A stretch of 19,332 bases of DNA from an uncultured Clostridium sp. Lineage in GTDB: Bacteria; Bacillota; Clostridia; TANB77; CAG-508. Location of the stretch: the NCBI GenBank assembly GCA_958413095.1, contig CATYUF010000033.1, positions 1 through 19,332 on the forward strand, given 5' to 3'. Positions 1 to 9,600 of this stretch are shown here, piece after piece; the stretch's first letter is position 1, and the number at the start of each line of letters is the position of its first letter. The notes beneath the pieces were generated by a model. That model did not search any database, was not told where the DNA came from, and saw only the letters and a list, made by a program, of their open reading frames with translations. The translations under genes and the position numbers were made by a program.

Positions 1-2133
1 TTCCTTCATAAACTTAGTTCGAAATGTTATAGAATAATTATAAATTTCAAATCCAAAGAAATCATAATCATATTTATATGTAAAAAATATTCTATGTAAA
101 AATTTTAAAATATTGCTATTTATCCTTTTGTCTGTATCTAGAAGATAATTTATTTTTTCCATTTTTTCGTAATTTTCTTTTCCATATAGATAGTTACTAA
201 TAAAGTATAAATTCTTAATATTACAAAAATCTTTGACATTTATTCTATTAAAAAAATTCTTTATTATTTTATTATTCTTTTTTAAAGAACTTAATACTTG
301 TACTACCATCTCTTGTATATATTCATCTTTAACTTCACTATATACTGATATCAATTTATTAATATACTCTGGATAAACATTAGTTATTTCAAATATTAGT
401 TTTTTTGCTAAGGTTCTAGTTAGTTTATTAACTAATGATGAGCACCAAACTGCATACCAAAATTTTTCTTCTATGTATTTTTTATCATAATTAAATTTGC
501 TAATAGTTTGAACATATACTTTTAATTTATGTCTTATTTTTTTAATCTCATATCCTAAAATCTTTAATTGCTTTTTATCTAAAAATTTTTTTAATTTCTT
601 ATTTAAAAAGTTCGTACAATTAAATGGATTGCTTTCATTTCCTCCAGCTTGGATTAATAATTGTTCTAATAGAATATTTACTTTAAGTAATTTTTGAATT
701 TTTACTATATTATAAGTGCTTAAATTTAGTTCATTAAAAATTTCTATATTCAGATAATTATTTAAATCAGATTCTTTTATTATTTTTATAGCTATTTCTA
801 TATTAGATTCATATTTTTCAAATAGCATCAAAATAACTTGATTATGAATACTATAAAATACTTTTACAATCTTGTTTATATATTCTTCGGTTTCAGATAT
901 ATTCAATCCTACTAAATTATCAAATAAAAATCTTGCAATTAAATAATCTGTTAAAGTTTCATTTATAAAATAAACAAAAGTATCATTCTCATAATCATAT
1001 GTACCAATAAAATTATTTGTTTTCATTTTATTCATATATAAATCTATGTCTGTTATATTTAATTTATTCAACTCATGTACTTTTATTTCTTTACTTTTAT
1101 TTTTAAACATTTCACCAATTATTTTTTTTGTAATATTCCATTCATTTTTAGTTAAGACATTCTTAATAAAATGTTCATAAATATATGTGCCCTTTGTAAT
1201 TGGTTTTAACCCTTTATTAATTAATTGATTTTCACTTATTGACTTTATTATTAGTTTTAAATGTAGTGGGTTATTATCATATAATAATCTATCATATATT
1301 GATAGGTCCAAATTATATTTTTCTGATATTTTTTCTAATGCATTATCCGGATTAACCCCTGTAAAAATTTCTTCAACATCAACTAAATTTTTTAGTTTTT
1401 GAATTTCTTTTTCAGCCATTGAGAAATCTCTTAATGAAGTTATGATTCTTAAATTTGAATTATTTCTATTATCATTTATAAATTTATATATTTTTTCTCT
1501 TACATCTTTATTAAATTCGTTAATTGCATCAATGATAAAATAAAATCTATCGTTTTTTATATTTTTAACTATCTCCTTAAAGATATCATTTTCTATATTT
1601 TCACAATATTTTCCATATAAACATAAATATTTGAATTTCTTACTTACTTTTTCTGAAAATTCAAATAAAAATTGACTCTTTCCTATTCCTCCAGGACCAC
1701 TTATCATAAGAATTTTGTTGAATTTCATTCCATTAATTACATCATAGTATGAAGTATAATATTTTTCTTTATATTTTTCTAACTTTTTATATTCTTTCTC
1801 TAGTTCATAAAATTCTTTTTCTTCTATTTTCATGCTACGATTATATTTCTTTATGATTCTATTAATTTTTTTAACTATATCATTTTGGTCTAAATCTTCT
1901 TTTGATAGTTCTTTACCACTATACCTATATATTTCCCTTTCTAAAGGTATTTCACCTAATATATAAGAAAATAATCTTTTATCTTCCCATTCATAATGTT
2001 CCTTTATTAATTCTTTACTCATAGCATTTTTTTGTATTTTATTTAATTCTTCTATTTTCAATTCATATAACATCTCCTTATATTTAATCCTATAAAAAGC
2101 AAAATACTCCTGTAATTTTAAAATTACTTTCAT
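1..2133 (-). CDS. STAND/NACHT-like P-loop NTPase, partial (C-terminus beyond window edge)
   Basis: The frame is open from an ATG at 2133 to the left edge: 711 codons, no stop, so the C-terminus is missing. About 135 charged residues precede a P-loop domain with Walker A GPGGIGKS (146-153), a Walker B-type strand FYFIIDAINEF (197-207, D202 and E206) and an RIITSLRD strand (229-236). A hydrophobic strand ending D-x-x-N/D-E followed by an arginine-bearing TS-R strand is typical of STAND/NACHT ATPases, which include Avs-type phage sensors. The rest is a long helix-rich region without recognised repeats, possibly the sensor half. The start is uncertain: no good ribosome binding site precedes 2133, and an AAGGAG touches the in-frame ATG at 2073. 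The gene begins 18 nt after the rloB stop, so co-transcription and coupled translation are likely. The P-loop class is well supported; a defence role is inferred from the neighbours. No N-terminal effector domain is recognisable. Confidence 0.75.
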   Translation of the reverse strand, partial: MKVILKLQEYFAFYRIKYKEMLYELKIEELNKIQKNAMSKELIKEHYEWEDKRLFSYILGEIPLEREIYRYSGKELSKEDLDQNDIVKKINRIIKKYNRSMKIEEKEFYELEKEYKKLEKYKEKYYTSYYDVINGMKFNKILMISGPGGIGKSQFLFEFSEKVSKKFKYLCLYGKYCENIENDIFKEIVKNIKNDRFYFIIDAINEFNKDVREKIYKFINDNRNNSNLRIITSLRDFSMAEKEIQKLKNLVDVEEIFTGVNPDNALEKISEKYNLDLSIYDRLLYDNNPLHLKLIIKSISENQLINKGLKPITKGTYIYEHFIKNVLTKNEWNITKKIIGEMFKNKSKEIKVHELNKLNITDIDLYMNKMKTNNFIGTYDYENDTFVYFINETLTDYLIARFLFDNLVGLNISETEEYINKIVKVFYSIHNQVILMLFEKYESNIEIAIKIIKESDLNNYLNIEIFNELNLSTYNIVKIQKLLKVNILLEQLLIQAGGNESNPFNCTNFLNKKLKKFLDKKQLKILGYEIKKIRHKLKVYVQTISKFNYDKKYIEEKFWYAVWCSSLVNKLTRTLAKKLIFEITNVYPEYINKLISVYSEVKDEYIQEMVVQVLSSLKKNNKIIKNFFNRINVKDFCNIKNLYFISNYLYGKENYEKMEKINYLLDTDKRINSNILKFLHRIFFTYKYDYDFFGFEIYNYSITFRTKFMKE

Positions 2134-2151
2134 ACTTGCTTTTCATCTGTA

Positions 2152-2778
2152 TTAATTATTTCTTTTTATTAATTCTTCTACAACTTTATATGCTGCTGTA
2201 TAAGGATTGCAATTTTCATTATCTAGTGCTTGTCCTAATTCCAAATGATGCTTTTCAACCTTTTTAGCATTTTTTATAGCATTATCTGTTTTATCTTTTA
2301 AAATAGGATATGTATTCATATTTTTGGTATATCCTTTTATTTTATCTTTTATATCATTTTGAACTTCTTCACTTGAATGGTATGTCTTTGTTGTATAGCC
2401 GAAATGTAACCTGTACCAATATTCAAATGTTGGAGTTGAAGTTATAAATTCAACTCCATTTTTTATAGCTAATGCTTTCGCTTTATCAATCTGACTTTGT
2501 TTATCTTGATTTACATCCGTATCCAACACTACATAATATTTGTCCCCATCTTCTCTTCCAATTTCATTATCTATAAATTTTATTAAATCCTTAACAATTC
2601 CAACTGAATCTGTACTATTTCCTGTAGAAAACTTTATAATACATCTTCTAGTATTAAAATTTTTAAAGTAAATTTCTTCTGTTTTGTTTGCACCTTCACT
2701 TCCTATTACTATAATAGGATTTCGTTTCCTACTTTGTCGGTTTCTATCTCTTTGTTTAAATCCTTCTAATCTTCCCAT
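2152..2778 (-). CDS. rloB: RloB / AbiLii family protein (Toprim-like nuclease candidate)
   Basis: This 208-residue protein matches the RloB family in length and motifs. It has a basic N-terminus, a strand leading into SEGANKTEE (27-35, conserved E28), an acidic strand VVLDTDVN (83-90, D86 and D88), and the TPTFEYW...HF block (115-126). The glutamate plus DxD arrangement resembles a Toprim active site. RloB was named for genes linked to Type I restriction (hsd) loci in Campylobacter, and its relative AbiLii pairs with the ATPase AbiLi in the lactococcal AbiL abortive-infection system. The start overlaps the end of rloA by 13 nt, so the pair is translationally coupled. The likely role is the effector of an ATPase/nuclease defence pair; target and trigger are not visible. 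Family assignment is confident; the catalytic role is inferred from motifs. Confidence 0.85.
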   Translation of the reverse strand: MGRLEGFKQRDRNRQSRKRNPIIVIGSEGANKTEEIYFKNFNTRRCIIKFSTGNSTDSVGIVKDLIKFIDNEIGREDGDKYYVVLDTDVNQDKQSQIDKAKALAIKNGVEFITSTPTFEYWYRLHFGYTTKTYHSSEEVQNDIKDKIKGYTKNMNTYPILKDKTDNAIKNAKKVEKHHLELGQALDNENCNPYTAAYKVVEELIKRNN

Positions 2779-4049
2779 AAGCTATTACCCATAGCTACAA
2801 AAGGAATTGCTCCATATCTCCCATTTAAATATCCTTTTTGGATATTCTCATTTTTTCTAACTGAGAAGTCATCAAGAGGATATAAATCAGTAGCCCCTTT
2901 CTTTGGATTTTTTTCTGCAAACCATATCTGGTCTCTCCTAAATATATCTAAAGATAATAAATTTGTATCATGTGTATTAAATATCAACTGTGCATTTCCT
3001 TTATTAATTTGTGGGTTATGAAAGAATTTAATAATCATTTCTACTAAATTAGGATGCAAACTTCTTTCAATTTCATCTATTACTAATATTTTTCCATTCT
3101 CAAAAACATCTTTTAATATTGGTGCAAATGAAAATAGAATTTGTGTTCCTGAAGACTCATTATTAAAGTTTAATTCATAACTTTGCATATTGCCGTTATC
3201 ATTAATAACTTCATGTGTCATTCTTATTTTTATATCTCTTTGTTTTTGTGGCAACATTTGTGAAGGAATATTAAAGTTTTTTAACAGCATTATCATATTA
3301 CTATCTACATCACGTTCTTCAATTTCTACACTAAAGTCTTTTATTATAATGTCTGCTTCATTTAATAATTTTAATGCAAATTTTTTTAGAGCTTTCCCTT
3401 CATCTTTGTTGTTATATGACTCTACAACAAAATCGTTTAATAACATTCCACCAGTATATGTGTCTATATTTTTTGCAAACCACAAATATGGTTCTTTTGT
3501 CTTATCATAATTCCATGTTGTTGCTGTAGCTAAAAACAATTTATTATCTATATTTTGTGTTTTTATAGCATTTAATTTTCCTTCATCTGCCTGTAAGAAT
3601 TTATACTCATTTACATTAGTTCTCTCAAATATTCTGGTTGGTTTTGCTGTAAAATACTGATATAAATATTCTTCATACACCTTTTCTTTGTCTGCTATAA
3701 AACCATATATATATTTCATTTCTTTTGCATAAAAGACAAATTCAAATTCACATGGTTTTACTTTAGTCTTTTCATCAAAGGCAAATGGCTCCATTTCCAT
3801 TAATTTTTCTCCGACCTGTCTATTATTTGATTTTCTTATCATTAATATTGCTACTGTAAATGCTTTTATTAAATTTGTTTTTCCTGATGCATTTGCTCCA
3901 TATATTGCTGTACTCTTTAAAATTCTTTCATTTATATTTTGTGTATTTATAATATTTTCTTTGTTTTCTGTTCCTGTTGCTGCTTCCATACTAAAAGTTA
4001 CTTTATCTTTAAATGACATGAAATTTTTCACACTAAATTCAACTAGCAT
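2766..4049 (-). CDS. rloA: RloA / AbiLi family AAA/ABC-type ATPase
   Basis: The 427-residue ATPase resembles the RecF/OLD-type (AAA_15/AAA_21) group. It opens with a strand-rich MLVEFSVKNFMSFKD motif, then Walker A GANASGKT (51-58). The C-terminal half holds an ABC-like signature NESSGTQ (297-303), Walker B ILVIDEIE (321-328) followed by RSLHP, and an H-loop FNTHD (H360). This order is typical of AbiLi/RloA, partner of RloB. I chose the ATG at 4049 rather than the upstream in-frame GTG at 4058, because GAGAGGTGA is well spaced for the ATG and would touch the GTG. A promoter lies just upstream, so this gene heads a rloA-rloB-STAND operon separate from the hsd operon. Defence function follows from the family; ATP-dependent sensing or gating of RloB is inferred. 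Confidence 0.88.
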   Translation of the reverse strand: MLVEFSVKNFMSFKDKVTFSMEAATGTENKENIINTQNINERILKSTAIYGANASGKTNLIKAFTVAILMIRKSNNRQVGEKLMEMEPFAFDEKTKVKPCEFEFVFYAKEMKYIYGFIADKEKVYEEYLYQYFTAKPTRIFERTNVNEYKFLQADEGKLNAIKTQNIDNKLFLATATTWNYDKTKEPYLWFAKNIDTYTGGMLLNDFVVESYNNKDEGKALKKFALKLLNEADIIIKDFSVEIEERDVDSNMIMLLKNFNIPSQMLPQKQRDIKIRMTHEVINDNGNMQSYELNFNNESSGTQILFSFAPILKDVFENGKILVIDEIERSLHPNLVEMIIKFFHNPQINKGNAQLIFNTHDTNLLSLDIFRRDQIWFAEKNPKKGATDLYPLDDFSVRKNENIQKGYLNGRYGAIPFVAMGNSLWED

Positions 4050-4069
4050 TTCACTCACCTCTCTTATAT

Positions 4070-4098
4070 ATTATATGCTATTTTTATAAAAAAGTAAA
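4070..4098 (-). promoter_or_regulatory. Probable sigma-A-type promoter of the rloA-rloB-STAND operon
   Basis: Read on the minus strand, a TTTACT -35 box (4098-4093) and a perfect TATAAT -10 box (4075-4070) are separated by exactly 17 nt. The -10 box lies about 20 nt upstream of the rloA ATG, giving a short leader that holds the GAGAGGTGA binding site. The 11-bp string containing this -10 box recurs at 4181-4191, where a second weaker promoter could sit. Near-consensus boxes are common by chance in DNA this AT-rich, so confidence is moderate. Confidence 0.6.
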
Positions 4099-4541
4099 TC
4101 TGTTTTAATTATATTTTTTGTATTTTTGAATTTTTTATTCGTTTTTATACTAAATATTATAGTATAATGATTGTTTTTTGATTATATGCTAAAATTATTA
4201 TATTTATAATAGATATGTATATAACTTATATTAATATAATTAATAATCTATTTTATAATAAAATATCCCCAAGTGAACTTATAAAAGAACTAATAGTTGA
4301 TTCAATTAAACATTCAAAATGTTCATAGTATTAAATTTTTTATATATGAATATTCAAAAATAAAGAATCCATTTTTTAATTAGTTAACTATAAACTGGAT
4401 TCTTTATTTTATATCTATCAATTTATCTTTTATTCAATCGTCATTCATTATTTTTCACAAATGCATATCACTTCCTATTGTATATATTTTTTCTTTTTAT
4501 ATAAATTATGTTTGTTTCATATCAATTCCTATTTTTTATAT
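4099..4541. other. Intergenic gap between the two defence operons
   Basis: About 440 nt without a convincing gene separate ariB from the rloA promoter. It holds a strong hairpin (4357-4410), very AT-rich DNA, and a 37-codon plus-strand open frame (4215-4328, ATG to TAG). That frame has no ribosome binding site but ends 28 nt before the hairpin, with a plausible helical tail (residues SPSELIKELIVDSIKH). It could be a tiny gene, a gene remnant or chance. I see no RNA gene here. Confidence 0.4.
4357..4410 (-). terminator. Hairpin terminator downstream of ariB, possibly bidirectional
   Basis: A perfect 15-bp inverted repeat (4357-4371 against 4396-4410) encloses a 24-nt loop that itself contains the palindrome TAGTTAACTA (4381-4390). 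On the minus strand the stem is followed by a T run, which suits termination of the hsd-PARIS operon about 130 nt after the ariB stop. The plus strand also ends in TTTT, so it could work in both directions. Confidence 0.65.
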
Positions 4542-5351
4542 TCATACAAATTGAATTTTATTCAAAATTTGATAATGTTTTATATCTTTATACAAGGATG
4601 TTTTCTTAAATGCTTCTTTACTAAATGCACATCTAAATACTTCTAATAAATTATTTTCATTTATATTTTTTTTATTTTCTTTTTTGCAGTACTTAATAAA
4701 AATTTTTGTAAAATCATGTCCATTAGTTATATTTAATAATTCTTCATATTTTTTTATTCTCTTTAAACTGAAAACAAATTCATCTTTGGATTTGGATGGA
4801 TTAATTCTTTGCAAGTGAAAGAATAAACTCTCTTCAACAATTTTTCCTTCTTCATCGATATCATAATTGATACCGTTAAAATTCCACATTTTCTTTTCAT
4901 CTTCATTTCTTTTTCGTAAAATGCTAATTAACAATAAATTTTGCAAAATGTTTTTTCTTAATTCATTGTATTTCATTTCACCTTCATAATATTCACAACA
5001 AATCTTTTCAAACACATCATCATCATTTATAATCATCATCTCAATATTGCAAAAATCATAGAAAAAAATTCTATTATCTAATTTTCTTTTTTCATAATCT
5101 CTATCACGTATTCCTATAATCCTTTTATTATTTTTAAATTTCTCTAATATTTCTTCAATACCTTTTTTACCAGAATAAGACTCACAAATGACAACATTAT
5201 CTTTTACTAAATATTTTAAAAATTTTTTATCATCTTTACCTTCAACTACTAAAAATGTTTTTTCTTTATTTACATCCGCCCCTATTTCTAATTTTATTGT
5301 CGATATCATATCTTTACTGGTTAAATTATCTAATATTGAATTAGTTGCCAT
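4542..5351 (-). CDS. ariB: AriB-like DUF4435/Toprim effector of a PARIS-type defence pair
   Basis: The 269-residue protein has a Toprim-like core of the DUF4435 type: strand TFLVVEGKDD (32-41, E37), then GIRDRDYE (80-87, D83 and D85), then FCNIEMM (100-106, E104). A DUF4435 protein encoded directly behind an ABC-type ATPase is the hallmark of PARIS. There AriA holds AriB until a phage anti-restriction protein such as Ocr releases it, and AriB then attacks host tRNA. Its ATG overlaps the end of the ATPase gene by 11 nt and is preceded by GGAGAATTAT, so the two are translationally coupled. It is the last gene of the hsd operon, before a hairpin terminator. All expected acidic residues are present and the gene appears intact. 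The alternative is another OLD-like ATPase/Toprim system outside PARIS proper. Confidence 0.8.
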   Translation of the reverse strand: MATNSILDNLTSKDMISTIKLEIGADVNKEKTFLVVEGKDDKKFLKYLVKDNVVICESYSGKKGIEEILEKFKNNKRIIGIRDRDYEKRKLDNRIFFYDFCNIEMMIINDDDVFEKICCEYYEGEMKYNELRKNILQNLLLISILRKRNEDEKKMWNFNGINYDIDEEGKIVEESLFFHLQRINPSKSKDEFVFSLKRIKKYEELLNITNGHDFTKIFIKYCKKENKKNINENNLLEVFRCAFSKEAFKKTSLYKDIKHYQILNKIQFV

Positions 5352-6603
5352 ATAATTCTCCTAAATCAATTTGATTATCCCAATAATTATTGATTATTTG
5401 TGGCGAATGTGTTGCTACTATAACATTTAAATTCTTTAAGTCTACAACTTTTTGTAAATCATTCATAAAAATTTTTTGCCAAACTATATGCAATGAAATT
5501 TCTGGTTCGTCAATTAGTAATAAGCTTTGATTTGGTGCTTCAAAAATTAATTTATAAAACAAAACTATTTCTTGTTGCTCTCCTGAAGATAAATCAGATA
5601 ACTTTAATTTTTGTTGTTTATCATTAATAATCTCTATTCCTGTGTCTCTAGATATTTTTATTTTTTTAAAGGTTAATCTACTATTGATAATACTAATATA
5701 TAAATCAAGTTTATTTATTAATTCTTCATACACTTTATATTTATTATTAAAGTCATCTACATAAACTTTTAAAGCTGTAGAAAATTCTTGTTTGAATTCT
5801 AATTTTCTATTATTAATTCCCTCTGAAATATCATATTCCTTCAATTTATTAAACTTTTCTTTTATTTCTTTCATTTTTTCTTCATATTCTAATTTATTTA
5901 TTCCATTTTTTTCATTAAATAATCTATATGGATATGTGCTATCGTAGTGATATGCTATTTTAGAATACTCTTCTGAAGTTTTTCCTATTTGTTTTTTTAA
6001 TTTTTCTGGCAATTCTTCAATAAAATTAATTATTCTATCCTCCAGTCTGCTTTTTTCTGTTTCACTTAATAATAATCTTTGTTCTTTAATTAAAAATATA
6101 TTTCCAACTCTGTCTTGTATACTTTTTAGTTTGTTGATAAATGTAGTAGAAAACAATTCATTCATTGATATTGAACTATCTAATATATAGTTTAGTATTT
6201 TTTTATTAGATATTATTTCTTTCATTTCGTATATTCTTCCACTTCTTCTATCTATAAAATTTTCATCATCTATATGTCTTAAATATGGCCCTAATCTATA
6301 TGTTAATCTAGTAATTTTTTTATAAAAATCTTCTATATTAACAGATGTCTTATCTAAATACAATTTTGAATCATCTTTTTTTATAGTTATTGTATCATTC
6401 TCAGAAAGAAAAATTTCGATTTTTTCAAAATCTAAACTTATTAAATATATTACTCCTTCTATACCTTTTTGAATAGCTTCTATGCATCTTAGTATAGTCG
6501 ATTTACCATATCCATTTGGGCCTGTTATTATTGTAATTCCTTCTTTTAATTCTATTTCATAATTAAATCTCCCAAATAATTTTGTAAACTTGATTTTATT
6601 CAT
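5341..6603 (-). CDS. ariA: AriA-like ABC-type ATPase of a PARIS-type defence pair
   Basis: The 420-residue ATPase has Walker A GPNGYGKST (28-36), a long charged helical middle (about 190-310, probably coiled-coil-like), an ABC signature LSSGEQQE (338-345), Walker B LLLIDEPE (361-368) with SLH after it, and an H-loop ATHSPQ (H399). This is the OLD/RecF-like architecture of AriA, the sensor ATPase of PARIS, and the partner gene is a DUF4435 protein as expected. The first possible ATG is at 6615, but GGAGG lies right after that codon and 5 nt before the second ATG, so I start at 6603. It begins 14 nt after the hsdR stop with no promoter or terminator between, so it should be co-expressed with the restriction system. 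Assignment to PARIS rests on domain pairing and motifs; trigger specificity is unknown. Confidence 0.8.
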   Translation of the reverse strand: MNKIKFTKLFGRFNYEIELKEGITIITGPNGYGKSTILRCIEAIQKGIEGVIYLISLDFEKIEIFLSENDTITIKKDDSKLYLDKTSVNIEDFYKKITRLTYRLGPYLRHIDDENFIDRRSGRIYEMKEIISNKKILNYILDSSISMNELFSTTFINKLKSIQDRVGNIFLIKEQRLLLSETEKSRLEDRIINFIEELPEKLKKQIGKTSEEYSKIAYHYDSTYPYRLFNEKNGINKLEYEEKMKEIKEKFNKLKEYDISEGINNRKLEFKQEFSTALKVYVDDFNNKYKVYEELINKLDLYISIINSRLTFKKIKISRDTGIEIINDKQQKLKLSDLSSGEQQEIVLFYKLIFEAPNQSLLLIDEPEISLHIVWQKIFMNDLQKVVDLKNLNVIVATHSPQIINNYWDNQIDLGELYGN

Positions 6604-6617
6604 ATATACCTCCATTA

Positions 6618-9600
6618 TTATTTTCTCTTATATTTTCCTTCATCTTCAGCAGCCATTACTAAATTATTATTATTATTTTCTTCATCAGTAACATCATATC
6701 TTATCTCATTGTTTTCTTCATCATTTGAACTATTTATTCCAAAATACTTTTCAAAGAATTTCTTTAACTTATCAATTATTGTTTGTTTCTTTTCTGTTCT
6801 ATTACCTCCTCCAAATCTTCTCATTGGTGGTAATATTTTTTCTATATCTGTACCTGTTGTTTTTACTTCTCCATCTCTAAAAGAATTATCCAAAAACTTT
6901 CTAGTTGCTTCTTCATTTAGATTTTCTTCTTTGATTAAATTTTCTAAATCTTCTTCTTTTTGTTTCTTTACAAATTTAGCCCAATCACTATATACATTTG
7001 TATCTGCATTGATTTTTGAAATAAATTTATCTATCAATTCTTTCTTTGAACGAAGTGCTAAACTTGATTTTATAGCCTTATCAATAGAACCTAGTATTTC
7101 TTTATCTTCACAATTTGAATCATGATATTTAGCAACTAGCATTAAAATATAATCTATATTTACTTCTACTTGTTTTACAAGTTCCATTTCAAATACTATA
7201 TCTTCTTTAATGCTTTCCTCTTCTTCTGTTCTGGACTTATATTCTTCATATAAATCAGTATATGTCCCTATATAATCTTGAAAATCTCTTTCTGATAATA
7301 TTTCATTTCCTGCAAATTTATCAAATGAAGATAATATATTTTTAAGTCTTAAAATATTTCCCATTAGTACAATAAAGTCTTTTTTATTTTGTTCTCCAAT
7401 TATTTGCTCTCCTATTGGATATTTTTGAAGAAGCATTGCAATTCTTTCTTCATAACCTAATTGTTTTCTTCCCTTATCATCTTCATAGCCATAATAGTAA
7501 TCTTCATAAGATTTAAGTAAAACTATTCCACTTGCATTTTTATCCCCAAATAGTGCAATAGCATCATTAGTAGCTTCTTCTAAATCTCTAAAACATACAA
7601 TATTTCCATAAGTTTTTACAGAATTTAAAATTCTGTTTGTTCTTGAATATGCTTGTATCAATCCATGTTGTTTTAAATTTTTATCTACCCATAATGTATT
7701 TAATGTTGTTGCATCAAAACCAGTTAAGAACATATTTACTACTATTAGTAAATCAACCTCTCTATTTTTTACTCTATCTGATAAGTCTTTATAATAATCT
7801 TGAAATCCATTTCCTTCTGAAGAGAAATTTGTTTTAAATTTCTTATTATATTCTCCTATAACAAAGTCTAAAAACTCTCTTGAACTTTGGTCTAGCAAAT
7901 CTGTTTCAAATTCTTCATCTTCTAATATTCCATTACTATTATCTTCTTCATTTGGTGCATATGAATATATTGTTGCAATAGTTAAATCCTTATGCTTTTC
8001 TTCTAATTGTTTTTTAAATTCTAAGTAATATTTCTTAGCCATTGAAATTGAGCTTACAGCAAATATTGAGTTAAATCCATTTACTCTTTGTCCCTTTAAA
8101 TCATAAAATGAATTTCTTTTTGTTTTTTGGTCAAAATGATTTATTATATATTCAACTATTTTACTTACTCTTTCATGAGCTGAAAGTGCTTCTTCTGTAT
8201 TTATAGCAGCAACTTCTTTATCCGTCATTTCTTCTTTCTCTTTTACTGTATTTACATAGTCAATTCTAAATGGCAATACATTTCCATCATTAATTGCATC
8301 TACTATTGTATATGTATGTAGTTTTTCTCCAAAAGCTTGCTCTGTTGTGCAGAAATTTGGATTTGACTTATTTACAGCATTTTTTGCAAATATTGGTGTT
8401 CCTGTAAATCCAAATAAATGATAATTTTTAAAATTCTTAACTATCATCTGGTGCATATCTCCAAATTGAGAACGATGGCATTCATCAAATATTAATACTA
8501 AATGTTTTTGATATGCTGGATGATTTTTGTTTCTTTTTACAAATTCACTAAGTTTTTGTATTGTTGTAACTATAATTCTTGATGTATCATCTTCTAATTG
8601 TTTTTGCAATATTTTTGTACTTCTATTTCCATTTGCTGCACCTTTTTGAAATTTATCATACTCTTTCATTGTTTGATAGTCTAAATCCTTTCTATCAACT
8701 ACAAATAAAACTTTGTCTATGTAATCTAAATTTGTTGCAAGTTGTGCAGTTTTAAATGATGTAAGTGTTTTTCCAGAACCTGTTGTATGCCATATATATC
8801 CTCCAGCTTCAATTGTCCCCATTTTTTTATAATTTGTGGAAACTTCTATTCTATTTAATATTTTTTCTGTTGCTACGATTTGATAAGGACGCATTACAAG
8901 TAACATATTTTCTGATGTAAAAACACAATATTTTGTTAGTATATTTAAAATTGTATGCTTTGCAAAGAATGTCCTTGTAAAATCTACTAAATCTGAAATA
9001 ACTTTATTACTACTATCTGCCCAATAAGAAGTAAATTCAAAACTATTACTTGTTTTTTTACTCTTATTTCTAGTACTATTCTTTTCTTTTACATGATTTT
9101 CTCTTGTTGTATTAGAATAATATTTTGTGCTTGTACCATTAGAAATTACAAATATTTGAATATATTCATAAAGTCCACTTCCAGCCCAAAAACTTTCTCT
9201 TTGATATCTATTTATTTGGTTAAAAGCTTCCTTTAAAGCTATGCCTCTTCTTTTTAATTCTACATGTACCAATGGAAATCCGTTTACAAGTATTGTTACA
9301 TCATATCTATTTTTGTAACTACCCTCATTTTCTTCATATTGATTTATAACTTGTATTCTATTATTATGAATACCTTTTTTATCTATTAATGTAATGTTTT
9401 TACTTGTTCCATCATCTCTTTTTAGTACCTGAATATTGTCTTCTTGTATCTTTCTTGTCTTTTCAACTATTCCATCATTGTTATTACAAATATTATCATT
9501 GAAAAATCTTTCCCATTCACTATCTGTGAAGTTATATTTATTTAATAACTCTAATTGTTTACGCAAATTATTTATAAGTGTATTAGAATCATGTATTTGC

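Noticed and set aside
4049..4058. GTG at 4058 as the start of rloA
   Set aside because: The binding site GAGAGG touches this codon; the ATG at 4049 has normal spacing and begins the conserved N-terminal strand.
6709..7125. 138-codon open frame on the plus strand opposite hsdR (and similar ones at 3190-3510, 7637-7837, 13162-13383, 16051-16275)
   Set aside because: They lie antisense to well-supported genes, read as runs of F, S, L and I typical of reverse-complemented lysine/glutamate-rich coding DNA, and carry no domain or binding site.
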